Shown piece by piece: positions 36,007-48,120 of a DNA stretch of 64,000 nucleotides (positions are counted from its first letter, which is position 1; each line of letters starts with the position of its first letter). The stretch is from Isoetes taiwanensis (Eukaryota; Streptophyta; Lycopodiopsida; Isoetales; Isoetaceae), in the NCBI GenBank assembly GCA_021234155.1, contig JAJEKV010000055.1, positions 4,038,905 to 4,102,904 on the forward strand, read 5' to 3'. Position numbers and translations under genes: made by a program. The notes below the pieces were generated by a model, which worked only from the letters and a program-made list of their open reading frames with translations, was not told the DNA's origin and did not search any database.

Positions 36007-38662
36007 ATGTTTATATTACAAAAGTTAGTTGCCGTATCTGTGGTCATTTCGGCTTTAATAAATCGTGTGCTATCGGACAATACCAATGCAGTAAATCTCA
36101 ACAAAGACTCGACGTATTACATATCTCCAAATTTTTACAATCCGTTGATCGAACAACCATTGTATTACAATGATGCAATCAATCTGTTATCTGATTTACA
36201 ATCCTTCCAAAGTATATATGTCCAGTATCATTCCTGTGCTATGATCCCATCATCATCATCGAACAATGAAGGGAATAATGATGGGAATGATTATTGGTAT
36301 ATACGGTCGACTCCAGTCCCCGATGCACAAATTACATTCTCTTTGTATGGGATTAAAAAGGATGATGGATCATCAAAGCATGGATGGTTCCAACGTAACC
36401 CAAGTGGTTGTTCTCGTGAAACGTTTATTAATTCCTATTATACATCCAGTAGTATGCTATACTTTTTATCATCCTTAACATCATCGGGTGTGTCTGGTTT
36501 GGATATTTACACTGATAACAACATTCAATATACGTCATGTCATACACAAAACAACGTTGGATACGGGATGGCATGTGCATCAGATAATATTAAAAATTTC
36601 GTATACAATCAATATTCTGTTTCATCTGATTATGCGTCATGTACACCAGATCATATTGTAGCAGTTAGTAACACTATGGATCAAATGAATGATGTATTAC
36701 AGAATGATATCCAATGTTATGAATTGTACAATGCTGATACTGCTGCAAATCAGAATAATAATAACAACAACAACAATAACAATAATTTGAGTCCAATCCA
36801 AGCATTGTTATCATACTCACACTCGTGTAATTTACGATATGATCCATTACTGAATCCATTGTGTCCCTGATCGTATGATATCCAACAACTCGTGAGGATA
36901 TATTGTATACTATGGCTAGAAGTCAAGAGTACGTCTCCATCGTACTCCCAAGACCAACAGAAACGTCGTATAGTAAAAGCATCGACATCATTATTTATTA
37001 TTGCTGGTTCATTATTTGTTATATCGACACTTATGTTCTTAGTACAAGCTTTTTATATACGATATAAAAAGAGAAGTCGTCGTTTACGACGAAAAGGTAA
37101 ACGTGATAAAAATCTGGAGGCCAATGAACAATCACTGTTGAAGAATTTGAATGATGATGAAGATGGTGGTGGTACTGTAGCAACGTCTTCAAATGAATAT
37201 ATGCATAATTTATGGGCTAGAACACGCAAATTGTTTCAATTTAAAAAAGACGATAGTAACAATGTTATTGAATTAAAGAATATTGATGAGGATAATGAGA
37301 CAGAGACAAAAGCAATGAATGATGACAATGCCAGTACGGTTGCAACATCACCCAATGAGCACATTAGTAATCTTTGGAACAGAACATGTGCAATGTTTCA
37401 ATTCAAGAAAGATGACGGTACTACACCGGTTGTATCGGATGACAAGGATAATACATCAATTGGAAATAGTTACTCATGGTTTGGAGACGGTAATATTGCA
37501 TCAACAGCAAAGAACAACACCGACACGCCAGCAACAAACGAATCTTGTGTTGATGGTACTGCGACACGTAACAATGTTGAAAGTACTAACGATTCATCCA
37601 AACCTAAGGAACTCCATGCTGATGCATTAATGGATAAGTTACTAACACGGATCTTATCGAGTACAAAACAATCAGATCCTTCGAGCACGCAGAAAGTCGG
37701 ACATAAGAAACGTCGAGGAATCTTTTCCCATTTTTGGCGCAACAACAATAACTTAAAGTATCAGAAATCTCTATTGATAAAGTAACTATATCCCTCAGAA
37801 CAGGAAGTGTACAAAGAAACAGAAATAAGATGGAGAAAATATGGAAATGTAACTGAAACGACCAGGGTGAAAGATATCTTGCCTAGTGAACCTGACGTTG
37901 TGGACTTGGATGTATTACCCAATTCTGACCTAGAGACAAGTGCCATTACTGACGATTCGATACTTCATTCTTCAATCACCGATGGCATATCAAGAAATGA
38001 TATCAGCCAAATTAGCACTGTTCCAGTTAACGTGACGGAGGAAGGGTCGAATAATGTAATGGAGAAAGGATTCAAAAGTGATAACGTCGTCGATGATATC
38101 GAACAGGCAAAGATGAAAGATGATTCGATTCTGCTCAGTGATAATGAGGAACCATTTTCATTGGTATCATCAGTCAATGATAGTATGTGCGCAGTTTCAA
38201 TGTGCCAACCATTCGATAATGGCGGGGGTACCTCGAAATGCAGAAACTGATGACGATAGGAAAATTCCAGTGGAATCTACACTTGTATTACCACATGGAC
38301 AAATATCATATCGCGATTCGGCAACAAGTTCATTTAAAATGATTGATGATTCTCATGAATCTAACAATGTGATGGCCGATGATGATAATAACGATGGTAA
38401 TGATGGTACTACACCTAATGCGAGTGATGAAATTGCGATACCCGTCACTCATAAAAGTGACGATCAGGTCTCGTTGGAGTCGTATAGACAGTCGTATATC
38501 TCAAAACGACACAAGAGACTTGGATTACTCCCTCAACCAAAAATTCGGTCGGGTCGTACAAAACCTGTGGGATTCCGTTCCTTTTTAAAGTTACGACAAG
38601 GACCTGTCACGAATAATGACGATGATATCGAAGCTGCACGTGGTACACCTTCTGAATTTTGA
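36007..38662 (+). CDS. Lineage-specific type I membrane protein, copy 1
   Basis: ATG 36007 begins a signal peptide (FILQKLVAVSVVISALINRVLS). The ectodomain of about 260 residues has words shared with copy 2: LQSFQSIYVQYH.CAMIPSSSS, PDAQITFSLYGIKKD, WFQR..GCSRETFINS.YTS, YGMAC, KFVYNQYSV, SHSC...YDPL, and about eight Cys, plus an Asn run. A membrane helix (ASTSLFIIAGSLFVISTLMFLVQAF) follows, then a basic stop-transfer (KKRSRRLRRKGKR) and a cytoplasmic tail over 400 residues long with two internal repeats (NLWARTRKLFQFKKDD / NLWNRTCAMFQFKKDD) and a conserved end (KPVGFRSFLKLRQG). Breaks near 36868, 36960, 37785 and 38230. Function unknown; a surface receptor or adhesin-like protein is an inference from layout. 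Confidence 0.7.
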
Positions 38663-39161
38663 ACAATGAAATGAAGACGAGAATCAAGTACTTGATCGGA
38701 AAGGCAGATTCAAAATAGTTAAGAATATTTTGTAAGCAAAGTGTATAATGATCATTGTGGAATACAGAAATACCCCCATAAGAGAATCATGGCAACTTGC
38801 TGGTGAATATCAATTATTTTTATGTAAACGTACATGTTATTTCAATATAGTTAAACAAAAATTATATATAAAGAGACTAAATTAGACCAATGTTAACAAC
38901 GAATATGCAAAAGTTTGAGTTACTTACATTGAAAAATTAATTTTGACAAATTCCTAGAGTGACTACATTAACCTTTTTTAGCGGGATATATATACTCCAG
39001 TATGGCTGTGTCATTGTTGGTTTGCGGGTATCGTTCACATCACTTTGACCTGAATCCCGGTAACAGGATGTATACCACGAATAGTGTTATTTGTTTAACA
39101 TGCGATGGTGATAAATTAGTCCACTGTTAACGGTTATTAATCAATCACACGGTTTCTTCTA
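38663..39161. other. Spacer between membrane-protein copy 1 and the transposon
   Basis: AT-rich, no coding region. It runs up to the left terminal inverted repeat of the DDE element at 39162. Confidence 0.4.
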
Positions 39162-39189
39162 CCAGTTGGAAACCGCACACTATCGAAAG
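39162..39189 (+). repeat. Left terminal inverted repeat
   Basis: Contains ggaaaccgcacactatcg. The reverse complement matches the right repeat at 24 of 28 positions. A partial direct copy follows at once (39190-39203). Confidence 0.75.
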
Positions 39190-39558
39190 AACCGCACACT
39201 ATCAAACCAAATTCAGGGTTTGTTTGAAATATCGTAAAAACTGCCCTGCTTGTCGTAAAAAGATAATCTGTATATCGATATAAAGCTAATTTCAACGGCA
39301 AGAAATTGTTTAATTACATCTTAAACTCAAATCTGATTGTCACATAGCTACACTTCGTTAAATGATGATTTTTTGAGGAAAGTGAGGCGATTTGCTTCAA
39401 ATCTCATTTTCATGAACCGGTACACCACCTACGGGAAATACGTATGTATCTTTTGTACTGAGCCCGCCCTCCCTCATTTTTGAATCGTCCGATCTCCTCC
39501 AAATTTAAACAAAGATTGCAATTCACACAAAACGTAGTTTATTGTATTAACTGTAAAG

Positions 39559-42244
39559 ATGTTAACTGCGGCGACTAAACGTAAAAACACTCAACATGCT
39601 TTGCCTACTTCATTGGAGGCGAAAAAACAAAAAGTAAGATTAAACAAGTTCAAAAATGAAACTATATGTCGTGCTGTTAAAATGCTACTAGAGATGCGAG
39701 AAGAAGCTGGAGGACCTGTTCGAGGCGATATCGAGATAGTTGTAAAAGCGGCAAACCAACCATCAATTGTTAATGCTAACTCAATCTACTATCGCCTCAA
39801 ACAATATGAAAAGGGAGTTCCATTGGACTACTATGAAGGTCCAAAGCAGATTGTCATTGTTGCAAACACAGGACAATCTCCAATATCACCATTAACGGAT
39901 GAATCCCCTACTCCGATCACAAAAATTTCAGCAAAAGAACTGAAAGAATTAAAAGAAAAACAAATGAAATTGATTGCTGAATTAAAAACAGTTGCTGCTT
40001 GTCGATTCAAAGCAGAAAAGGACAAGGCCGAACAAGAAAACAAGAAAAAAGTAGAACGTAATACATTAACGAATATTCTTCGTGAACTAGAAAAGGAAAA
40101 TAAGCTACAAGAAGGGACATTAAAACCATCAACTATTTTACATCGCACAAAAACAAACAACTTAACTGGATACCATCCCTGTAATGTGTCACCGTTGTTG
40201 GAATTAGAGGCGGTTCTTGTGGTGTTGTGTCGGCAAAGAAACATAATGGGTGACGCTATCAACAAGAGTTTATGTTGTACTCTTATGACCGACATGATGA
40301 TAGGTACACCGCATGAAATAGCTTACCGAAAGCATGTTAAGTTGCCTCCTGATGCTCCAATAGTACTTAGTGACAAATGGTACAAAAATTTTCTAAAACG
40401 TAACCAAGACCAAATCGTGACAAAACGGTCGAAGATATATGACAGTAAACGTACAACGTATTGTACCAAAGAACATTTTGAGCAAATGTATGATAACATA
40501 TACAATGCAATGGTTCATTGTGGAGTTGCAAAAAAGTTAGATACAGAAATTATGTTAGATCGTGATGGAAATGAAGTTGACGATAAAACAAAAATGTTTG
40601 GCTTACCTACAAAGTTTATCGTAACGCATCCAGAACGAATTCTTTTCATGGATGAAACAGGTAGCAACACCAACCAAAGAACCGACAATCTCGTTGGTGG
40701 AGAACGTAAGATTGTTGCAAAAGAATCTTCGTACGTTGCATCCGTAGGAATAACAACCGATATCCATTTTACGGTTTGTTGTTTCACATCAGGAACAGGT
40801 GATCCTGTAATGTGTGCTGTAATATTTAAAAGCAATCGTGGTGAACATCAGATACCAGTGGGTTGGAAGACAGGGATTGATTGTACAACCATCGACTTAA
40901 CTAGTGGTTCAGCAAGTCAGGTTATTGCTAACCAGATCCAGCGTTGCGATAATATTGAAACATTTGCTGGAAATACTGCATTGGGAGGTGGTCCATCATG
41001 CCGCTTTGACGGCAAAACAATACCTTGTTTTTACGCTTCAACCCCAAATGCAAGTATCACTTCCACCATATTAGTATCGATGCTGCAGACCATTGACAAT
41101 ACGGTTCAATTTAACCGTTCTGCTAATTTCTTTCCTTGCTTGATACTTGATGGCCATCATACTCGGTTTAATGTTGATTTTCTGACGTACATAAATCGTG
41201 TATCACGTTGGAAGGTTTGTTTTGGTGTACCATATGGAACACACATATGGCAAGTTGCGGATAGTTCCGAATTGAACGGTTGCTTCAAAATGGCTATGGT
41301 AAAAGCGAAGCGAGAATACAGGCAAACCGCTAAATGTGGTCAGCTTGACAGTTTTTCCCCATACGACATCATTCCATTAATAAACAAAGCATGGAATGCA
41401 TCGTTTGCAAAAACAGCGCATGGAAAAAAAGCAATATATGAGAGAGGATGGGGACCATTGAACTATAATTGTTTGTTGCATCCTACCTTACAAAAAATTG
41501 GTGGTGACAATCCATTGCTGATTAATGATTCTGCAAATGATTCAACAACATGTACTTCAATTAGTAATTCGACGATGGGTAATTCGACGATGGGTAATTC
41601 GACGATCACAGATTCGACAGTTCGTAATACATTTCATGTTGAAACTGATACGTCCGGAATAGTAACGATTCAATTCAACAAGGGTAGAAGTATGCAATCA
41701 GTTGTAGAGGGTATGATTGCATTTTTTGCAAAAGAAAAAGGGATGAAAGAACAATATGAGAAAAAGAAGGCAGAACAAGCAAACTTTCATGAAACATACA
41801 AGGACGTACAAAATATTTTGCGTGTATCATCGGGTAAACTTGCTGCCATTGGACATTATGTTTAGATGAAAATGTCTTACAAAAAGTAATTGAGAACAAT
41901 GATTTAATTGAAGCTGCGGCAGCTGCAAAGGATAATCTGAAGCAGCAAAAATGGATGCAAATGTATCAAAGCTGCAAGAAGCTCTTGATGCATTCCATTC
42001 TAATCCTGACAAATTAATAGCTCATCATTATAAGGTGTTGATTTCCACTACGATTGCGCCGGTGAGATCCTGCGGCAAATGGTAAGGGTTGGGGCACCGA
42101 TTTCCGGAATCAGAGACTGCTAATGATTACATCATTCCCCTCTTGTGTAGCAATACCAACAATAACCTCGACGTGGAAAACATTCCGCCTATTCATCCAA
42201 ATATCGATAATGACACAGAGTCAGTTGAATGTAATGAGATTTAG
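39559..42244 (+). CDS. DDE transposase (diatom Pogo/Tc1-mariner-like)
   Basis: ATG 39559; the uninterrupted part is 768 residues. The N-terminus is basic with an HTH-like region (CRAVKMLLEMREEAGGPVRGD), followed by a Lys/Glu coiled coil (about residues 130-190). The catalytic core shows FMDETGSNTNQ (first Asp), CLILDGHHTRF (second Asp) and WQVADSSELNGCF, consistent with a DDE/DDD nuclease that cuts and joins DNA at the element ends. The tail repeats NSTMG three times and has a second coiled coil. The stop at 41865 follows HYV; another frame continues as LDENVLQKVIENNDLIEAA and reaches a natural-looking end at 42244, so a frameshift near 41860 (and another near 41945) probably truncates the C-terminus. 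Relatively intact, so recently active is plausible. Confidence 0.8.
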
Positions 42245-42775
42245 GAAAATGAATACAACAACAAATCAGGATGCAATGTTATACCTTTCTATTTGCAATT
42301 GAACAATACAACATTCTGTATCATCGACCATCTATCATTGTCAACACGATCGTCAACATGATTGACATCGCAAAAAATAATATTCAGAGCAATAATTATT
42401 GTCATATTCATTTATATTGCTTTTATTCTATCTTCAAATTATTTGTTGAATCGTTTCATATGTTATTTTATGTTCATTCATTGAACATGCACTGTCGTAT
42501 CAATAATTTTTTGATTGTGAATCATCAGAAAACGTACCCTGAATCTCGCTCAGTACTATTGTACACAAGATTCTACAGGGTACCGCGCATTAGTGAACAC
42601 CAAAAAATTGGCTCGCAATTGAAGGGTCGTAACTCGATCTCTATCCAACCAATTGTTTTAAACTTTATATCTTGATAGTAGTTCTTGATTTCACGAATCC
42701 AATGGAAAAAACAGTATCGGTGAAGTGCATCCCTAGCGGAAGATATTTATTCTAAAAGTGCTGAAGGCATAAAAA

Positions 42776-42803
42776 CTCTCGATAGTTTGCGGTTTCCGGC
42801 TGG
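42776..42803 (-). repeat. Right terminal inverted repeat
   Basis: Contains cgatagtttgcggtttcc, the inverted partner of the left repeat, with four mismatches in 28. Confidence 0.75.
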
Positions 42804-43177
42804 TGGGACAAGCATTTGAGTGTATTCATAGATAAAGTGAAGGCGACTTGCTCGTTAGTTTTACAATATCTCTAATTTTTGGGCGTATTGGATGAATTTT
42901 TCGGGAGTTGATGCCGATCGGGATAGACAAATCCGTTCCGAATATATACATGAAGGACATTGTATGTAGATCTTTTGCGCGTCGGTCGACCTGCAACAAA
43001 AATATTCCAACCGCACAAAAGTCAATATCCAAATCCAAAACATTCGAAAGTGACGACGCAAGTTTCGCCTAATATTGTTTCACATAACATCGAATCGTTT
43101 AGTCTTCGATAGACAACATATATGGTAATGATTATATATGTCAAAAATTAGATGCCGTGAATATTTGTCTACGACAC
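42804..43177. other. Spacer between transposon and membrane-protein copy 2
   Basis: No coding region is supported; short minus-strand ORFs here look like chance frames. Confidence 0.4.
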
Positions 43178-45981
43178 ATGAACATGTGGAGATTTAACAA
43201 TGTAATATATATTGTTATTGTGTGGATGATACAAAGCGTATTATCGGAAAATACAAATGAAGTCGTAAAAGATTCGACCTATTATATATATCCAAATTTT
43301 AAAAACCCATTGATTGAACAAGAATTATATTATAATGATGCTGTCAATGTGCTATCCGATTTACAATCCTTTCAAAGTATATATGTACAATATCATGCAT
43401 GTGCTATGATTCCATCATCATCTTCATCTTCATCATCGAATGATGAACAAAATAATTATGAGGATGATAATAATTGGTATTTACATTCGACACCAAATCC
43501 TGATGCACAAATTACATTTTCATTGTATGGTATTAAAAAGGATAATACATCATCATCGAAACGTCGTTGGTTTCAACGTAAGTCGAATGGTTGTTCACGT
43601 GAAACGTTTATTAATTCATTTTATACATCCACTGGTATGATTTCATTCCTATCATCATTATCATTATCTGGTTTATCTGATTTAGATATTATTAACAAAA
43701 ATAATATCCAGTCATCAAATTGTCATATACAAGACGATTTAGCATACGGGATGGCATGTTCGTCTGGTAATAAAAAATTTGTATACAATCAATATTCGGT
43801 CATAACGTCTGATGACAATGGTATGACCGATGCATTATGTACCCAGATCATATTGTAACGATAACTGATAAAATGAATCAAATGAATCGTATTTTACAAA
43901 GTGATATACATTGTTTTGAATTATACAATGCCGATAATACGGATCAAAATTCGTACTACAATGAGAATTATAATAATTTATATGACTCCTATCCAATTAT
44001 TATTAACAAATTCACATTCATGTAGTATACAATATGATCCATTAATAAATAATCATTGTCCAGATCCATATGGTATAATAGAACAACGTGAAAATGAATT
44101 GTTTTCAACAATGATACATGAAGCGAAGATGCAATTAATTGCAAAAAATATTGTACGACGACGTCGTATTGTAAAAGCATCCCTTTTCATGTTAATGGTT
44201 GCTAGTACAATATTTGTTTGTACGACAATTTTATTTTTAATGCAAGCATATAATTTACGACAAAACAGAGACGTCGACGTCGTAAATTATCTCAAAAAAG
44301 TAAACGTGAAAAAGTTCGTAGAGCGAATGCACAATGGAGACAACATTCAATCAAGAAACGTACAGATGATGATGACGATGTTAGTACAATTGCAACATCT
44401 GTATCTACTGGATATATGCATCACGCTATATCGGACGCAAAAGAAGCAATGGTATATTCATGTACAACACCAGACCTTCAATCGCATCAAAAACTATGGA
44501 ACATATCGAGGAAATTATTCCAAAGTAACAAAGATGAAAGTAGCGCACCAATGGAATCAAAAGATGATGATTCACCTACAGGACAATACACTTGTTTTGA
44601 TGATATCAATTTACCAACCTGCCATGGCAATCATAACGAAAATGACGAGTTGGTACCAATTCAAGAAGACTTAGTAACTCCGACAAGCATGACCAGGAAG
44701 TTGTCCAAAGATCATTCTCCTACATCGATTGTTCATCAAGATTTCTCTGACGATACGGAATTGGAAAATCAAATTTGTGTACAGAATATAAATTGGAGAA
44801 TGTCGAGATACCTATCACAGATTCAATTAGATCATCTAATAATACGGATGATGTCGATTCATCTACCATCCCGCAAAGTAAGCCGGTGTCGTCAATGTCC
44901 ATGCTGAAACGAATGGGTTCACGTCGATTGAGATTTACTCAAGTTCGACGGAATCAACCATACTTCATTAGAATGTAATTATATCCCTCCATCGTTGGAG
45001 GCAATCAAGGAAAAAGACCATGTAAGTTTTACCCAAGAAACGTATAAGGAAGATCGTTTTAGAAGAGCCTGACGACAAAGAAATTATTAGAAGAGTAAAA
45101 GATATACTACCCAATGAATCAGACGTCCTTGATTTGAATAAGCAATGTGAAACTGTTTGTACAAACGAAGACATTGATCATGCTCTTGGTATAGATAGTG
45201 CCGTGCGAAGTGAAATTAGCGAAAGTACTAAAGGTTTCGCCATCATAATAGATGATGGGCAGTCGACACGTCCATGTGATATGGATCATGAAGAAAAATC
45301 CGACATGGAACAAATATCGTTGTGTGGCGGGAATGACCAAATGTACATGGTGTCAGTTGAAAACTTATTGTCATCCGTCAGTGATAAGTTGCATCCAAAT
45401 TCGTTATGTTCTATGCTTGAACAAAAGGAAAACGACGATGATCATAGTATTCCAATGGAAGAATTGATTCCATCAACATTGGAACCTGAACCTATTTCAA
45501 AACGTCTACAATCAACTCTTTATGTCAAAGCGATTGGAGAATCCCTAATAAATACAAAACGATCAATGACTCGTCTGATGTAACAACTCCACAAGCATTG
45601 CAAATTGAAAATGAAATAGACATCATCGAACGATGGTCCCGTAAATGTACAAGCCTATATTAAGAAACGACAGGGATTGCCCCAACCAAAGCTTCCATCA
45701 TCAACATTGTTCTATTCACATCGTACGAACAATAAGAAACCAGTTGGATTACAATCATACTCCAAGTTACGACAAGAAATCATTTCCAATGATGGTAGTA
45801 GACATTGTCACACAACAGAAGAGAACGATGCTATTATTGACTTAATTGATACATTGAACAATTTGAATCTTCAAATCACATCGATGATGGTGAAGTATAT
45901 GAATCATCCTTCAATGCAAATATTCAAAATCCAACATTTATTAAAGTGGATGATTATGATGATGATGAAGAATTAAGATGA
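43178..45981 (+). CDS. Lineage-specific type I membrane protein, copy 2
   Basis: ATG 43178 (or 43184) starts a signal peptide (VIYIVIVWMIQSVLS). The ectodomain aligns by eye with copy 1 almost word for word, including LQSFQSIYVQYHACAMIPSSSSSSSS, PDAQITFSLYGIKKD, GCSRETFINSFYTS, YGMACSS and KFVYNQYSV. After SHSCSIQYDPLINNHCPDPYGI come a membrane helix (ASLFMLMVASTIFVCTTILFLMQAY) and a long polar tail ending in a conserved KKPVGLQSYSKLRQ and an acidic DDYDDDEELR. Ser runs are coded by TCA/TCT microsatellite. Breaks near 43845, 43990, 44270, 44900-45010, 45580 and 45880. Unlike copy 1, the Asn run is nearly absent. The pair arose by tandem duplication; the role is unknown. Confidence 0.68.
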
Positions 45982-46431
45982 TATATATTTTGTCGTATGT
46001 TAAAAAATATAACACTTTGGAAAATCGTAATAAGTAATCGTAGAAGAAAACAAATTTTAAAAAAATAAATAACTGTAAATTATTACTATTTTTAAAAAAA
46101 TAGCAAACTAAAACAGTTAACTTTAAGTCTAAAATTCATATTTATACATAGAAATCAACGTGATGGGACGACCCAAACGACCATCACTCAATATTCTATC
46201 TACTTGACTAATCCAAAATTCACTTTTAACAACAGTAAAACCAATTTTATCGCTACTCTAGCTAGTAGTTACGATGAAACATATATTACGTGGGGAAAAA
46301 AAACAAGCATACACAAAAAAAATTAGTCTTCAAATGTGATTTGATTTGATGTATTATTTTAGTACTTTTAGTATATTGTTTTAAAATAAGATTATTATTT
46401 TTTCTTATTCTTCTTCCCAAAAATAGATGTT
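45982..46431. other. Convergent intergenic region
   Basis: AT-rich sequence between the end of membrane-protein copy 2 and the end of eS21 on the other strand. It should hold both 3' UTRs. No gene seen. Confidence 0.4.
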
Positions 46432-46740
46432 TTATTCCATTTCTGGTGAGATTGTTGTTGGTGCTGTTGTAGCGGATGGTGTTGATGATGATGTTAACAT
46501 TGATTGTTGATCTAATTTTTGTGATAATGTTGTTATAGCCCAATCACTTTCACATTTGAATCGGACATATCCAGCAATACATAATGGTGTTGCAGTACCG
46601 GTATATACACCAGTCATTGGATCAATATTGGCAATATTAATTTGTATCGCGGCATGGTCTTTACTAACAATTAATCGTGATGTCCAATTACATTTCCTTG
46701 GTACATATAAATCAACATTCAACCCTTGTTCGTTTTGCAT
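46432..46740 (-). CDS. RPS21: 40S ribosomal protein eS21
   Basis: Small ribosomal subunit protein. The 102-residue ORF from the ATG at 46740 begins MQNEQGLNVDLYVPRKCNWT, followed by RLIVSKDHAAIQINIANIDP, and LCIAGYVRFKCESDWAI, which match the eukaryotic eS21 family along its whole length. The core is about 83 residues as usual, with an added Ser/Thr-rich tail of about 20 (TSSSTPSATTAPTTISPEME). Single exon, no frameshift. Helpful as a clean marker that this half is nuclear eukaryotic DNA. Confidence 0.93.
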   Translation of the reverse strand: MQNEQGLNVDLYVPRKCNWTSRLIVSKDHAAIQINIANIDPMTGVYTGTATPLCIAGYVRFKCESDWAITTLSQKLDQQSMLTSSSTPSATTAPTTISPEME

Positions 46741-47475
46741 GATTACTTTATACTATTTATTAATTTATTATTATTTTGTTTGTTGTTTGTGTGTAATGTT
46801 CCTATTTTATTTGGTAATGATTTATCGTCGATTTTGTACAAAAAATAAAATCAAGGGAATAAAAAAGGGAAAATCTAATGAGTGGGGAGAACGTATATAA
46901 AAGGAATTAATCGATTGTTCGAAAGGGAACATGGAAGGAATATCGTTACCTTTAAACGAAAGTTCGTGACGGCAATTCAATCAATTGTTTGTTTGTTGTT
47001 GTTGTTATACCTTGTCTTGTTGATTAAATTTACCGCATTACTTGAAAAAAAATCGTACGGTATTGATTGTACGTTGATAACCTCATTGATTTTTCATTGA
47101 TGTTTACGGTATTCGACTAACCTAGTACGCCCTGGCAATATACTCTTTTAAAAGAGAATTGAACATTGTAAGTTTTCAAACCTTCTTGGTAGTATAAGAC
47201 ACTACGTGTGTCAAAAGTCACTTTCAACGGTGGATGGACACAAAAATTGCAACGATACCCCAATTACATCGACATCATAAAAAAGATTCATTTTATATTG
47301 TGTTGTTGGTAATTTGTTGATTGACAAAAACACTGTCTCTATAAAGTAGAAAAGAAGAGAGAGAGAGAGAGAGAAAGAAAACAAGGAAAATAAACAAGGC
47401 ACTTTTTTTGGTATTGCCGTCAAATCTGATCCTATTTTATATTTCAAGAAAAATAAAAAAAATAAAAAACGTATC
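46741..47475. other. Divergent intergenic region with GA microsatellite
   Basis: Upstream of eS21 (minus) and of the GST-like gene (plus). Holds a GA repeat at 47357-47374 and A/T runs. The short ORFs on both strands are low complexity and not convincing. Confidence 0.4.
47357..47374. repeat. GA dinucleotide microsatellite
   Basis: Nine GA units in a row, flanked by A-rich sequence, about 100 bp before the GST-like ATG. Confidence 0.85.
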
Positions 47476-48072
47476 ATGTTATTTCCAAATCGTACAGTAT
47501 CGTATGTTTGTTCTGTATCTACTAATGTTGAAGAATGTATAATACGTTGTATAGCATATCTTTCTGGTATTAATATTAAGATCAATTACAATTTGTTCAT
47601 AATACTACTAGTTCGAGTAGTATTATACGTACAATAACAAATCCATTTGTATCATTATCAAATAATAGTACATCAACTACTACAACTGGTATAGGTTTAA
47701 TGGGTATTATTCGTATAATATCATCATCGGAATTATTATATAATTTTAATACAACAAATATTACAAATATTGAAAGTTGGATTTATACTATACAACAATC
47801 AATATTACCATGTTTCAATAAAATCAATAATGATAGTGATAATAGTACTAGTAGTAATAATACAACTGTATTACAACAAATGGTAAATGAATTATGTCAA
47901 CAAATTGATACATTTTTATTTAATAATCATCAAACTATATTATGTACAACAGAGAATAGTATTTCATGTGCAGATATTGTAGTAGTGATTGGTCTATTAT
48001 TCGCAGCTCGTTCGATTTGGTAGCACACGCAAACAATAGCAATAATGTAACTGAACGAAGTACACCGAAGAT
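47476..48072 (+). CDS. GST-like domain protein, 3' end missing (possible aminoacyl-tRNA synthetase N-terminus)
   Basis: ATG 47476 (MLFPNRTVSYVCSVSTN). After a break near 47590 the reading goes GLMGIIRIISSSELLYNF, IESWIYTIQQSILPCF, then LQQMVNELCQQIDTFLFNNHQTIL and SISCADIVVVIGLLFAARSF. The last part fits the C-terminal half of a glutathione-S-transferase fold (xxxADIxV motif), as fused to several eukaryotic tRNA synthetases and eEF1B-gamma. The frame runs on past the apparent stop at 48023 in another frame to MMLM near 48072, where GTAAGA could be a splice donor. No catalytic domain follows because the plant-like sequence begins there; the gene is cut by the contig junction. Confidence 0.5.
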
Positions 48073-48074
48073 GA

Positions 48075-48120
48075 TGCTAATGTAAGATTCTTTTAAAATA
48101 ACATGGTTTTCGTTAGGGTT
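48075..48120. other. Probable junction between two genomes
   Basis: The microsatellite-rich AT style with AAT/ACA words ends here and mixed-composition, low-coding DNA begins. The join falls inside or just after a gene. See findings. Confidence 0.55.

Larger units (their letters stand above)
39162..42803 (+). mobile_element. DDE transposon with terminal inverted repeats, about 3.6 kb
   Basis: A 28-bp inverted repeat pair (39162-39189 and 42776-42803, 24 of 28 matching) brackets a near-complete transposase gene. The inner left end carries a second direct copy of aaccgcacactatc, a sub-terminal repeat like a transposase binding site. The element sits between two paralogous membrane-protein genes. 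The outer ends and target-site duplication cannot be fixed by eye, since partial similarity (ctggt) continues outward. Confidence 0.7.

Noticed and set aside
46556-46900. Plus-strand ORF with hydrophobic residues
   Set aside because: It overlaps eS21 on the other strand, which is intact and well conserved.
48105-48120. Telomere end at the junction (ttagggttag)
   Set aside because: Only about one and a half repeat units are present, too few for a telomere.
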